Below are positions 10,503-22,500 of a DNA stretch of 64,000 nt, piece by piece. Source of the stretch: Opisthorchis felineus (taxonomy: Eukaryota > Platyhelminthes > Trematoda > Opisthorchiida > Opisthorchiidae); assembly GCA_004794785.1 (NCBI GenBank), contig SJOL01006486.1:359178-423177 (forward strand), in the 5' to 3' direction. The notes under the pieces are model-generated. The model was not told the DNA's origin. It made no database searches and saw only the letters and a program-made list of their open reading frames with translations. Each line of letters begins with the position of its first letter. The stretch's first letter is position 1. The translations under genes and the position numbers were made by a program.

Positions 10503-13500
10503 GTGAGTAACCATTCATTTTTTTTCTAACGGCTGTTAAAAATTTTGTATTTTTGTTCAATTTGAGAATCCTGTTATTCGATTTTGTCTAGATGGCCGTT
10601 TGTCTAGCCGTTTGTTTGCCGTTTGGAATCCAGCAAATAAATAAAACACCGCTCTTTTTTCAGGGAGATGCTCTCGAAACAGGCCCGAAATCGGACGTGA
10701 TTTTTTTTACAGCCGAAATCCTCACCACATGTTCCTCTGTTCTGTTTTGCCAGCGAAGTCTACTCGTCAGCCAACTATCTCAACAGAAGCGTGGGTCCTA
10801 CTCGGATGACGACTTGTTCGATGAAGAGTTGGACAAGGACTCGGAACAACCGGAACCGGAGCGCCCAGTAGTTCCGACCAAGTTGCCGCGCATCACTCCA
10901 TCTGTTTCACTGGTATGATGTGTTTGTTTTTCATCTTCAGTCTTCGAGAATGTTCATTCCTCTTGCTGTTGCAATAATTCCTTTGGATTTACTGCCCTAC
11001 CCTCTATTCCGTTCATGTACACTATTCGACAAGTCATTCGCTAACAACTGCGATTGCTCTGTTCCCAAGACAGCACGCTGGGTAGATGTAATGCACTACT
11101 CATAAGGTTGCTGAAAATTCTTCGACAGCCCAGGACCGGTTTCTCCTTTTTTGGGGCTCATCAGGTAGGCGCAGTTCCCGAGTTTCCTTCAACCTCATGT
11201 TCTACTTGAAACCAAACCAATTTGCAAACAAATTTGTTTTTGCGAGAAACTCACCTGGAACCCAGCTGAATCTCTCGTTTGTGATGTTTCCAGGCAACTG
11301 AATGTGCTGCACCAGGCCGCCTCATGTTTCAGTTGGTACGAAACATCATAAACGAGAGATTCAGCTGAGTTCCAGGTGAGTCTCTCGCAAAACCAAATTT
11401 GTTTGCCAATAAGTGTATTCCGATAAGTACGCTGAGTAAGTTTTACTAGTTTGTGCTGCTCATCGGTCGTCCGTCGAGCTCGAAATGCCTCAGTGGTTGG
11501 CATGAACTTGCTGACTAGAAGGTCCCTTCTTCGAACTCGAATGCTCCTGTCTTGGCTTGGGCAATCGAGCAATGTATCGGCCCTCGTGCTTCCTTCGAGT
11601 GGCATGGCAGCTAGGCACCGAGAGGGTGCTACAGCTGAACCATAACATAATATAATAACCTTGTTTCAGATTTGTTCATACTCAGTCCGATTAGGCGAAG
11701 CCTGCTTTTTCATGGGAAGATCGTGTGGTATATCAACATGCAACTGTCTTTTCTGCTTTCGGTCCTGCAATTGCGGCCATTCTATTCAAATAGATGGTGC
11801 CGTCAATCGCTGAACAGACTAACTGGAAGGGTAATGGCGACAACCGATGTAGTGTAGGCGGCAAAGGAAAACTGGTGTTGCGGATGATTCCACCTCTGGT
11901 CCATGCACGACCAAATATCGCCAATGTTTAGAGACTTAATGGGCGGCTGGATGTTACATTCTAAAGGTACTTTCATCCGCCTATACCACTGGCGCCGATT
12001 CGTGTTTTCGCCGTTGTTAATTTGCACTCGGTTTAGCCAACTCCTAAATTGGCAACAGATAGACCGTTAGTCGGTATAGCGCTTGCTATCGCTTTTCGCA
12101 CTTTCACTTTATTGAAAGTGTTTCCAGTGAAAAAGGACTTTCATAACAGGGGTTCTGCTGTGACGTGAATTTCGCTGGCATTTCGTGTGACGCAAAGGAC
12201 TTTACTCGGACGTCTTTGGTAACGAGTAGAACCGCCCTCTGCTCCCCATTGAACTGCCCCAAAAGATGTGCTGTATTCTAACGTCAACTAACGTCCCTGG
12301 TAACAAACCAAGCAACGGTGACAACATGAAGCAGCTCGGTTTTTGACATTGCCTCTGAATCTAACTACCAATTTGGCGGTGCCGTTCAACATTTCTATGT
12401 AAACTCTGCACTACCTTTCAGATGGCAGTTGATCATGCGAGCATTAGAGTTGTACCCTCCAACGAGAGCCGAGTGACTTCGGGGACCTCACTCGTACCAT
12501 ACCCTTAGTGAAGCCCTATATCCATCTCTATGAGCCACTGCGCTCCTCATACCAGGGAGTCCTCGGTGGGCTACGTGCAACTGGTTCAACACTGTCGTAA
12601 GCGAAGTACCTGAAAGTGGTAGAAATGATCATGCAGGTCTCTCTGGTGAGCTAACCTGCCATAGTTTTAGAAAATTTGCTATCGGTGAACGTTGTGAAAT
12701 CGACGTTCGACTGATGAGTTTCGCGGGTCTCAACCGGATGAACCCCTGCAACATGCGCTTCTAGCAAACGGGTTCCATTTGTGCTATTATTTTGCGTCAG
12801 AAAATATGCGGCCTAGACTTTTCTAGTCATCCTGTTGCTCGAAACCAGTGGTGGAAATGAAACCAGGATGTTGGTTAACTGGTCATCTGCTGAGTCCTAC
12901 TTGATATCCATTGTTCTTTTTTCGCTGTTATGCTTTCAGCGAAACAATCCCGTCATTAATCCGATCGTTAGATTGTCTCACTTGTTCAGCAGCTGTTTAG
13001 ATCGGGGGTCACATCTTTCAGTGCAACTCGTCGCCCTATCGTCACCAGTGATTAGGTTATCGGGTCTTTCGGTGAATAATGTAGTTATCCATGGCAAGTT
13101 GTCACCATCTGCTCTCAAACTTTAAAATACTTCCCTATGGAGCTCTTCCTCACTCTTCTGACTTGTTACCGTCTTCACAGATTACCTGTGTGATATTTCC
13201 TCTCAGTTGTCCCTACCCAAATTGTTTTATCAAGATAATGTAGATTCTTGCTGTTTTATTCTACGCTTAATTTCCTGAGACAAATAGTTACCTTGCCAAG
13301 TGAGTCCAGACTATGAACTCTCCTGTAGACCAATCCTTCGTGTAACAAAACTCGGTGGTTCTCAAACTCCGTATTTTGGTTGTTTCTTCTCGCACCACTT
13401 TGCTTTCTTTCCACATTCCTTACTTGGAACTTGCAGTCTGTTGTCCCGTCTACCAATACGTTGAGCTCGACTAGTGGAATATCATTGGATTCAAACCCGG

Positions 13501-16500
13501 TGCTGAAATCCCTAGTCTTGGCCCCAACCCCTTCTGTGTGCGCAACCACGAGCCTCACGAGACGGATTGGAAGCGCACCGTTGAAGATTCTCCCTCGAGG
13601 GCAACCGGACTTAGGGTGGAGGGCTGGCCGCTTGGAAAGCATTCTTCTGAACAACCGTCCTGCATCCACACAACTTCCGTTAGGATTGTGTCTTCCAAAA
13701 CGAGGCCGCCCACGAGGACGGCCGCCGAAACCACAGACAGAATCCACTCCTGAAGCACCGCTCAAACGGAAAGTAGCTGAACCAGAGGTTGATAAAGCAC
13801 AACGCGTTTGTCCAAGTATCCCGAAAAAACCGAGTGAGCATTCTGAAATTCCGCTATATTGGTTGTTTACGATAGGATTCTTGATTATATTTTTTATATG
13901 AGCGGAATTGCAGCCTCTCCAAGGCGTAGTTACATGGCGTAGACAGTGTGTCGCATTTGGTGCATAGGATTTCTCGCTGAACGTTTTGAGGGTCTTTCAA
14001 GTGGATCTTAGTTGTTCACCTGGGTTGTGTAATCCGAACTGTTCCTTAGATTCTCACCAATACTTTGTGCGTTCATCAGTGTTTATAACACATGCTTCGG
14101 AATCTAGATATGGCTTGCGCCTCTAATTCACAATAGTGACAACTTTTGGTCGGTCTCATCGGATCTCCACCTTTCTGGTAGCAACGGTTAAGCCTTCACC
14201 GGATGCATTATCCCCTTCTTAGAATAAAATACGCAACGTCATTTTGGTGACCTAGATGCAGTTCATGGGAAAGACACCAGAGTACAGCGTCCAACCTTCT
14301 GGGTGACAGCTCTCTTACGGTCCCGTTGGAGTTGCTGTAGAGGGTTTTTATTCTGATCAGTAATCAGTAATGCAGTAGTTCAAGTGAACACATGATTCTG
14401 TCATTCACACTATTACAAGTACTTTGTGGATGTATTACTGCGTATTGGGCTGATCCTTGTCTTCAGTTATTTCCGCGGAGATCTCGACAACATCTGGCTC
14501 ATAGGTTTGGCTCCGATAGATGACTGAATAAGTCAGAGGCTTGTCGAAAACCAATTGAAGTTCATCAGCCGTTCAAATCGATCGGCGAACGCTTGATACT
14601 TCTGGAAACAGACTAGATAGAACTGCTAACCAACTGGTCACGTGTCTTATCTCTCTACACCTCCCCTAATGAGCTTCCGTAAAGATGAAACTCGGCTTTT
14701 CGGGGTTCGACCACGTTTTCACTATGGGGAGAATGCTGCTGTTAATCACCACACGAGAGTATTTATATGTCTTCTACTTTGGTACCAATAATTGGTTAGT
14801 CGCGTTAGTCACGTGAGTAAGTTCTGACTATGCGGCGCGAGCTACTAACGTAGAGGTTCATAGTCCGGACCGAACGCTGGCTCTTTGGTGGTCCTGCCCC
14901 GGCTAGCGCTTGGATAACCTGACATTTTTTGATACATCCGGCTTCTTCCGGGTGCGCGACGGCTGTGTGGAAAAAGCATACGTACTAGGACAATTTCACC
15001 CCCGCCCTAAAACGTCGATGACATTTTCCAAAGCGTACGTTTTAACATCACTCGGTTTGCCGTATAATATAACTATTTTTGGCTGAAGTGCTCATGATCA
15101 TTTGTAACTTCCACTGCATTTGCACCTATCCTAATAGTTCGAACTGTCAATGAAATAAAGCTGAACTTGCCCCAGACATTCATTCTTCGGTGTAAATATT
15201 GTTTTCTCATCACGCGATGTTTACTAAGTAGATGGAGTACAGACGAGGGGACAGCTCTTTGTTAAAATAGTGGAGCGCTTATAGAATGCACATGGAAAGG
15301 TGGATGTCATGGTGGATTGAGAAGATACATAGTATCTTGGTGTCTGGAGAGCTGAATCATGTGAGGGTCCTTGAAGCAAGGGAACTAATAGGTATTTTCA
15401 GAGACGACCTGCTGTGCGGTAATAAGAAAAATGTGAAAAGCTCATGTTCTGCAGTGGGGAATCGAAACCTAGTATGGAAGATAGAGGGATGGAAGAGGCC
15501 AGTTCTGAGAAACATCTGTATCGGTAAAATGGTAGCAGAAGCCCCATCCTGATGGTTGGGGACTTCTATCAGGCTGACGTCTTGGAATGTGTGGTTATCT
15601 GGCCCACAGGTTTATTCCGGCTGAACTGACATATGCAAAGGTAAGACTTGGGGTTCCCACAGGATGGCAATACTCCAGGGTGGCACCAATTTGATATCTG
15701 TGGAGAAGAATTCACGCGTGCCCGAAGTATTCACGAGCTCAGAATGTACAACTGAATTTCCTAGGGATTCATGTTTTTTTTCTTGAGTTTGCCATTAAAT
15801 ATTTGTTCAGTCAGTGTCTTTTGGAGTCCCACTTGAAACAATGAGAAAGGTGTGCATATGGCTCTGTTCAGTCCTGGAACCCTGACAATATCTCAGCCCT
15901 TGTGCTTTCAAGGTTTGGACAATTAACGGTATACTGGGAGAAAGTTGCGATTAAACTTTTAAGTCACTTTCTTTTAGTAACTTTCGCCACATGTTCATAT
16001 TCACATGTATCCGAGCGATATAATATCCTGACTTCAACCACATCATACTTTCCACTCCTTTGTACTGAAACATTCAGGACGCCCGGAAAACCAACAGAAG
16101 GTAAGTCGACTTTAGTGGGCTGTATTTCACTTTTTCTTGGTCCTTTTTTTGGGGGGGAGTTTCTCTGTTTCAGAAAAGTTTGTAAAGCAATCGTAGATTT
16201 ATTTCTAACTGATTGAGAGAGTTTCTTGCTTAACTTCCCGTAGCGTTTTGTTTCAGTGGCATACGTTACATTGAACAGGAAAGCGTTCAGATCATTTTTA
16301 GTGTACCTTCGAGGATCAGCAAGGATCAGCAGTGAATTTTTTAGGAATTCATTCAAGATTTTGCCTCAGCAACTTTGTCGGTTTGAATTCGGGAGCTACG
16401 TCACGAATCCTACGACGCTTGTCCTTGGATATTAATATCACTTCTAGTTTTATCGGAAACACTGAAGTGGTGCGACAGTATGCGTCAAGTTTGCCCAAAC

Positions 16501-19500
16501 TCCATGAGACATTAGTATACGGGCAACTGGGAACTCGGAAGTGGGTTACGGAAATAAAGATATACTCGGATCCCGAAAATCCCAGCTAAAGAATCGTTCT
16601 TTCCTGACTTGAACTCATGAGGTGGACGTAGATGGAAAGAACAAGTGACGACGAGTAAACTCAACCTGTGGATTACGCGCCCGCTCACCAGTTTACATAG
16701 CTGAGGAATCTGTATGTTTTTCGGATTCCCTAAATAGAGGCGGTCATGTACGGACATAAATGAACGATTACTTAGACACTCGACATGTTGCACATGTGCT
16801 TTGTTTCGGTTGTCAGATCGTTGTCTGTTGGAAACTCACACCGGGAAGTCTCTGTGACACGCAGTTATGCTGGTTACTGGGCGTCCACAGCCTTTTCTTC
16901 CCGGTTTCTGTCTGACCAACCGTGTATCCCATTGAACAAACTCGTTCACTCTGCAGAATGGAGTTTCTTCTATAGATTCCCGTAAACTCAGGTAGAAGCT
17001 TTGGGTGGATTGGAAATCGCCTGCTCATAAGAAACTTGAAAAGAAATGCCAGAATCAATGAATAATCTCGCTCTAGGAACGACGGGTTGACTTCGCCACT
17101 TTTTCTGCAAATCAGTGTTGTTTCTATTCACAGACGGTTGTGCACAAAACATTTGTTCGCTCGATAGATTTTTCACACTTTGAGTTCCATACGTATTTTA
17201 TATGCTTGGAATGGTCTAAATAATTAGGTGAGTATCGACAAATACACTCATTTGCATATCAATTTGATTTTGACGGGAGACTCACCTGAAACCCAGCTGA
17301 CTCTCTCGTTTATGATGTTCTTTTCAGTTGGTACGATATTTGAGATATCGCGATGCATTGTATGGACTTAATATCCTACCCATAAGGTTGTTGGAAACTC
17401 TTTGAAGGGTTTTCAGCAACCTTGTGAGTAGTGAATTACGTGCATACAATGAAATGAGTACTTCTGGCGTTCACGCAAGGCTAATTCGGGGATGCCAAAT
17501 CTGACGGTCCACATTTCTTAGTGGTGTATAAGACTGGGTTGACAAAAGTTTGCCACTTTTTATTAGAGTTAGAACATTGGACAAGCGTAAGAAGAATCGG
17601 AGTCCTGCAATTGACAGTTCCAGGTAGGTCTCTGATTAAGGCCCGAAACTACCGGCGGGAACTCCATGGTTCGAATCCTCTCGGTTGCTTCTGTCTGTGC
17701 TTGATCAGTTTGGTATTATCTCAGCTCTAATGGATCATGGTGTACAGCATCCATGCACCGAAACGGTGTCACATATGAGTGGTTATTCGTCTTATTGTAG
17801 AGAAAGCCGAAGGGATATTACTGACGTAACCGAACTTTTCTTTTTGAATCGCGAAAATACATTAGTGTGTCGTTCTTCAGCTTCCTCATATTTTCCCGTG
17901 GTCATTTTTACACGCGCCTCCGGTGAATCGGCAATCCAGACTTCGCCTTCTCTGTTTCTAGGTTCGACCACATTGTCAAACCCAACTGTTTTCGGTCTGC
18001 CCGGCACCAGCAACAAAGTCAATCACACGCTCTTTGTGTAATGCTTACCTCAACTCGGGTCGCTGTTTGGGCTTACTTTGGGAGTTTCCACCGTTGGACC
18101 ACCATAATAGTTGCTACATCGGATGGACTGACACGTTGACTGTTGACATCCGAACGAAAAGTCGAAGTTAATGCGAATGGATGTTTATAGTCTCTAGGTT
18201 AGATTATATCATAAGGGGGGAAATCAGTTTGGTCCCTGATGTAGACCTAGCCTAATCGGATACTTACTCAGAAAAATTGATCTTCACTAACCCAGTATGA
18301 TGATGTAGAAGACACTGGTCACTCAGACTGTGTAGTTGACGGTTAAGTTGAGCTGTTCATATTTAACTCTACGTTGTTATGTTTTGGGAGTACCAGCACA
18401 CTGTTCCTCATGAATTCAGTTGCTTTATGCCTTATGTTTCAAAGTCGTGCAGAATGAACTTGTCTTACTGTCGATGCTGCAAGCTGTTACCTTACCATTA
18501 CCCCCATCGTCTTAATGTGACGCGTTCACAACTTGTTTGGAACTCCGGGCGACCATGTGATACCAGCGTAGTCTTTGACTGGACCTAGAGGTTTTCTCCG
18601 TAGCCATTCGATTATCAGTTCTACGCTTGTCTGAATTTGTTTCGTTCTGGTGTGGGACATTTAGAATAGAATGAAGAAATTTCATCATATGCCTCCTATT
18701 GCAGAATCCCCCGCTTCTTTTGCCTTTGCGCGAGAGCCATCCGCTAACGAATATGGCATTACCTCCGCTGGATATTGCAGCCCAGTTCGGTAAGTGTTTC
18801 GCTGTCTTCGTCAAGCCTGAGGAGTTTGAGAGTAATGCACATTTTTTCCTGAATTTTTTTCAGGGAACGTTCTTTAGATCAATCCCCAAGTAAGACAGAA
18901 CTGGAACACCGGGAGTAGGCATCTGAGAGCCAGATGGTTGAAAAGGCGATGGGGCAAACATAAAAACACCAGGTGGATCAGCGTTAAATGATCAGCTTCG
19001 TTTCTAGAAAAGAACAACCGATACAGTTTGGCTCCTTCTAGTACCGGATCAGCACCACATTGACAGGCAATCCACAGTCTTGGTGTTTGTTGACTTCAAC
19101 CGCGCGTTCTTCTGTCTGATAGCCTATTGTTCGCAGCGTCTGTACAACTAAGTATTCGCCAGTGGTTTCTGTGTATAGTGCATTCCTCGTATTAGCAGAA
19201 TTTTGAGTAATGTATGGCTTCCTCTCGTACGGGCATCGGTGCCTAGTTAGGGTACCCACTTTCTCAGTTCATGTTCATCTTGTTGGTGCGATAGTGAGGC
19301 CATCGGTATGAGGTCTGTGAAAACGCACAACATCGTTTGTCTACTCAGCGTTGGTAAACCTCTGGAGCATTTCAAACCTATAACCAATATAGCCTGATAA
19401 GGATTTTAATAGGTTCATATCGACAACAATGCTAAATAGAAACTGGGAAAGCGGCCAACCATGCCAGGCAGTATTAGATCTGGTGATTCCGAACGTAAAT

Positions 19501-22500
19501 CTGTCATGGACCTCTAATCGGCCATGGGAGTTGGCACAGCGCGTTTACTTGGGCTAGGATTTTATTTGGAATACCATTGCTCGACGAACATTACCATAGT
19601 GTCTGATGCTCCAGGGAGCCGTGGGCAAGCTTCAAGTCAGGGATGGTGACCGTTGTTGGTCGTTGGATGCGGTAAGGCTGTTCAACTATTTGTCCATGGA
19701 TGACGACGTGTGATTCCTTTCCAAAGACGAAAGCCAGCTTGGTTCGTGGACCTGCCTTTCTCGATATTCGAGCAATTTACGTAGGATAAAACTAGAGATA
19801 ACCTTGAATGTTACGGTCACCATGCTGATGCATCGATGGCTTTCGTATAGCGTTCACGTGTCGTTAGTGAAGATTGGAATTACCGTAGAGGCGTCTCATT
19901 CCGAAGGAATTCTTTTTTCATCCTAGATCATACGAAAAAATTCGGCCAGAAGAGGTACCAGAACTGCACTGGCCTCCTTACAAAGGGCAAGATGCATTCC
20001 TTCTGGGCTTGATACCCTTTTTCGCTTCATCTGTTTGGCGGTATAGGTCCACACACCGACCTTATTGGCTTTAGCCGATCAATCCGGTTGAGTAGGATGT
20101 GGCTGTTTTCCGTTGCGTGTCCTGCACTTTCAAATCCACTAGGACTCTGTCATTTCTAAGACCCTTTTAAAGGATCACCTTGCTTCCAGTTTTCGGGTGC
20201 TGATATGTACTTCCTGCTATTAGTACGAACAGCCGACCGTTACAGTATCTTTTCTTGCTTCTATTGTTTTGGAAGCTTGTGTGGGTGACTTTATAAGCAC
20301 GGTCTGTTTCAGACTTGATTGCCCTTTCTCCAGTTGACCTTCACCTTACTCGTCTTTCAGCATCTGCTACTTACTTGGTGTGATTTAGCGCTATTTTCGT
20401 ACGCTTTCTAGTCTACTTAATCGTTAATTACCGGATGACCTATTTTACTTAGGTTTTCTGTCACAAAGCAATTTCCATTTTTACAGACGTATTTGCCGCC
20501 GTGGATAATGAGAAGAAACCTTCAGGCGCGGACGAAGGTTCCCAAACCCCGACCGCCAACAGTGGACTACCTACCTCGGCTTCCTCCACTTCGCTTTCTG
20601 CAATTCCCGGCCGGATGAAAACTAGTTCTACCGGAGATGATGTTGACATTCAGGTGCTTTCCAATGTGCACACTCAAACGCACATTGTTTTATCTTTCAG
20701 GGTTCATTCTAAGCGTATTTGCTTTCGTTCTGTGCACTGGCTGAGTTTTCCTTTTTCCACTGAAATTTCATGAATCTTGATACTGTGTCACATTGATGTA
20801 GTGTATTTCGTTAGAGTAGAAATTTTGTTGTAATCCAATTTGGCTGCATAAAAAGAATGGGCCAGCTGTAACATCCTTTCGGTGCCTAGCTGCCATGCCA
20901 CCCGAAGGAAGCACGAGGGCCGAGATACCCAAGCCTTGACAGGAGTAGTCGAGATGCAGACGTTAGGTTCGATTCACCGACCTTCCGGTCAGTTAGTAGG
21001 CGTCTTCACTACTGAACCCTCTCGAGTTCATTTGACTGCGATCCTTTTAACCGGAATATCAGGTGTTGTTCGGCGTTTAAGTCAACACTCTTACTCCTAG
21101 GATAATATAGAACTATTAAAGACAGCTAGCGCTGTACTGACCTACTTACGTGAATTTTCTGCACTTTTACAGTAAATTCTGGGGTTCCGTCACACTTTGG
21201 TCACAGAAAGATTTATAAAAAATGCGTTAGGTACAGAAATGAGGTGAAACCTTAGATGCCCACCAGCTCCCCTCTTTCTCTGTGTTCGTCCACTAAGTTC
21301 GACTCTGCAGCCACGTAAATCTATGGACTTGACAGTGATATATGTTAGACGCATTTCACGCAAAAGACACTTGGCAAACGCTGACGGGCTACCAACCATA
21401 TTTTGGCAATGACAGTGGAAGTCCCCCTGGGCGGCTCGCACAGCTATAACCGGCGCATAATCCTGAAACCACCTCTTATTAATTGAAATCACAGAGGACC
21501 ACTTATGTGATATGCTTGAATTCAGGTCAGTGATGCTCAACAGTTTTTCCAACGCGGCAACAGACCGACTTGCTGTTCAACCAGTGCGTATTCCGTCAGT
21601 ATATTGTTTGTCTCCTCTACACTGTTTTGATGATTGGCTACGGTGGGAAGTAATTAAGTGACGTTTTTTGTGCTTGGTGTTGTATGTACAACCATGTACT
21701 CCCAGTCTGTTGCCGTGCAGGTTCAGATTGTCTTAGGAGGCATCTCATGGGATCAGACTGTCAACAGTCTGTGTCAACTCTTTACAGCCAAGATGCCCGT
21801 CCTTCCAAATCCATCACCTAAACTGCCGGTTTAACTGGTTGTAACTGCTCGTCCCATTTAGAAACTTCATCTTGTGGATTTCACGGTGCAAGTAAACCTC
21901 AACCTATGGCGAACATCCCAGGAGCAATGTGTGGTTGTTAGGAATAGTCAGAAGTTTGCTTCATACGAATCTTGGAGGAGATTCGAACTGGAGATCGAAG
22001 TTCGTGTACCACATTGTTCATCCACTGACCTGATCGTTGGTATGATTTACTCGCACTAAAGATGGTAAGTAGTGTTCTCAGGCTGATTGAACCCAGATCC
22101 TGTGAATTTGGCACAACGACCTAAGCGCAGCCCGGACACCATCGGTATGCACCACTGCTGGGCCGCAATGTTTGCAAAAGTTCCATACGAAAATTTTCTG
22201 GGCGCCATTTGAAGACCCTTCGTGCAGGATCAACTGATTAAACTAGCGCTCAAATCTGACAACACATGGCTGTAGGTGAACATATTCTTGAAAGAGCGTA
22301 ATCTAGAAAAAAACGAACGAAAGTATCTGTGGATTTTCTCATATAGATAAGGCAAAGTATTTGCTGTAATTTTGATTGCGGTCGTCTTCGGAAACCCTCT
22401 GCTTTAAGGGATCTTTCGTCGTCAAAGTTAAAGAATGCGGCGGTCAAATCGAAGTATTATCTCCCTTTAAATGGTGGTCTCTTTTCCGTGGGGTTATTTG

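Larger units (their letters stand above)
11085..11420 (-). mobile_element. Hammerhead-bearing foldback element, copy 1
   Basis: Colinear with 22830-23128: a B block (CACTACTCATAAGGTTGCTGAAAA), a hammerhead region, a linker (GTTCCCGAGTTTCC) and a large inverted repeat (A block). It lies in an intron of the HMGXB4-like gene, antisense to it. The organisation fits terminal repeats of Penelope-like elements or retrozyme-like derivatives. No element-encoded protein is seen. Confidence 0.7.

Noticed and set aside
11195..11605. 136-codon minus-strand ORF
   Set aside because: It spans the foldback inverted repeat and a SINE, so it is an artefact of repeat sequence.
12710..12750. Third hammerhead core suggested by ACTGATGAG
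   Set aside because: No GAAA element at the right distance and no stem II or stem I complement.
12940..13127. Possible exon of the HMGXB4-like gene after acceptor ATGCTTTCAG, open in phase 0
   Set aside because: The encoded sequence is hydrophobic and unlike the hydrophilic neighbours, and no convincing donor exists; several weak ones (TCG|GTGAAT, AAT|GTAGTT) are equally likely.
21190..21552. 120-codon minus-strand ORF in an intron
   Set aside because: No motif, no splice context, composition not clearly coding; likely chance.
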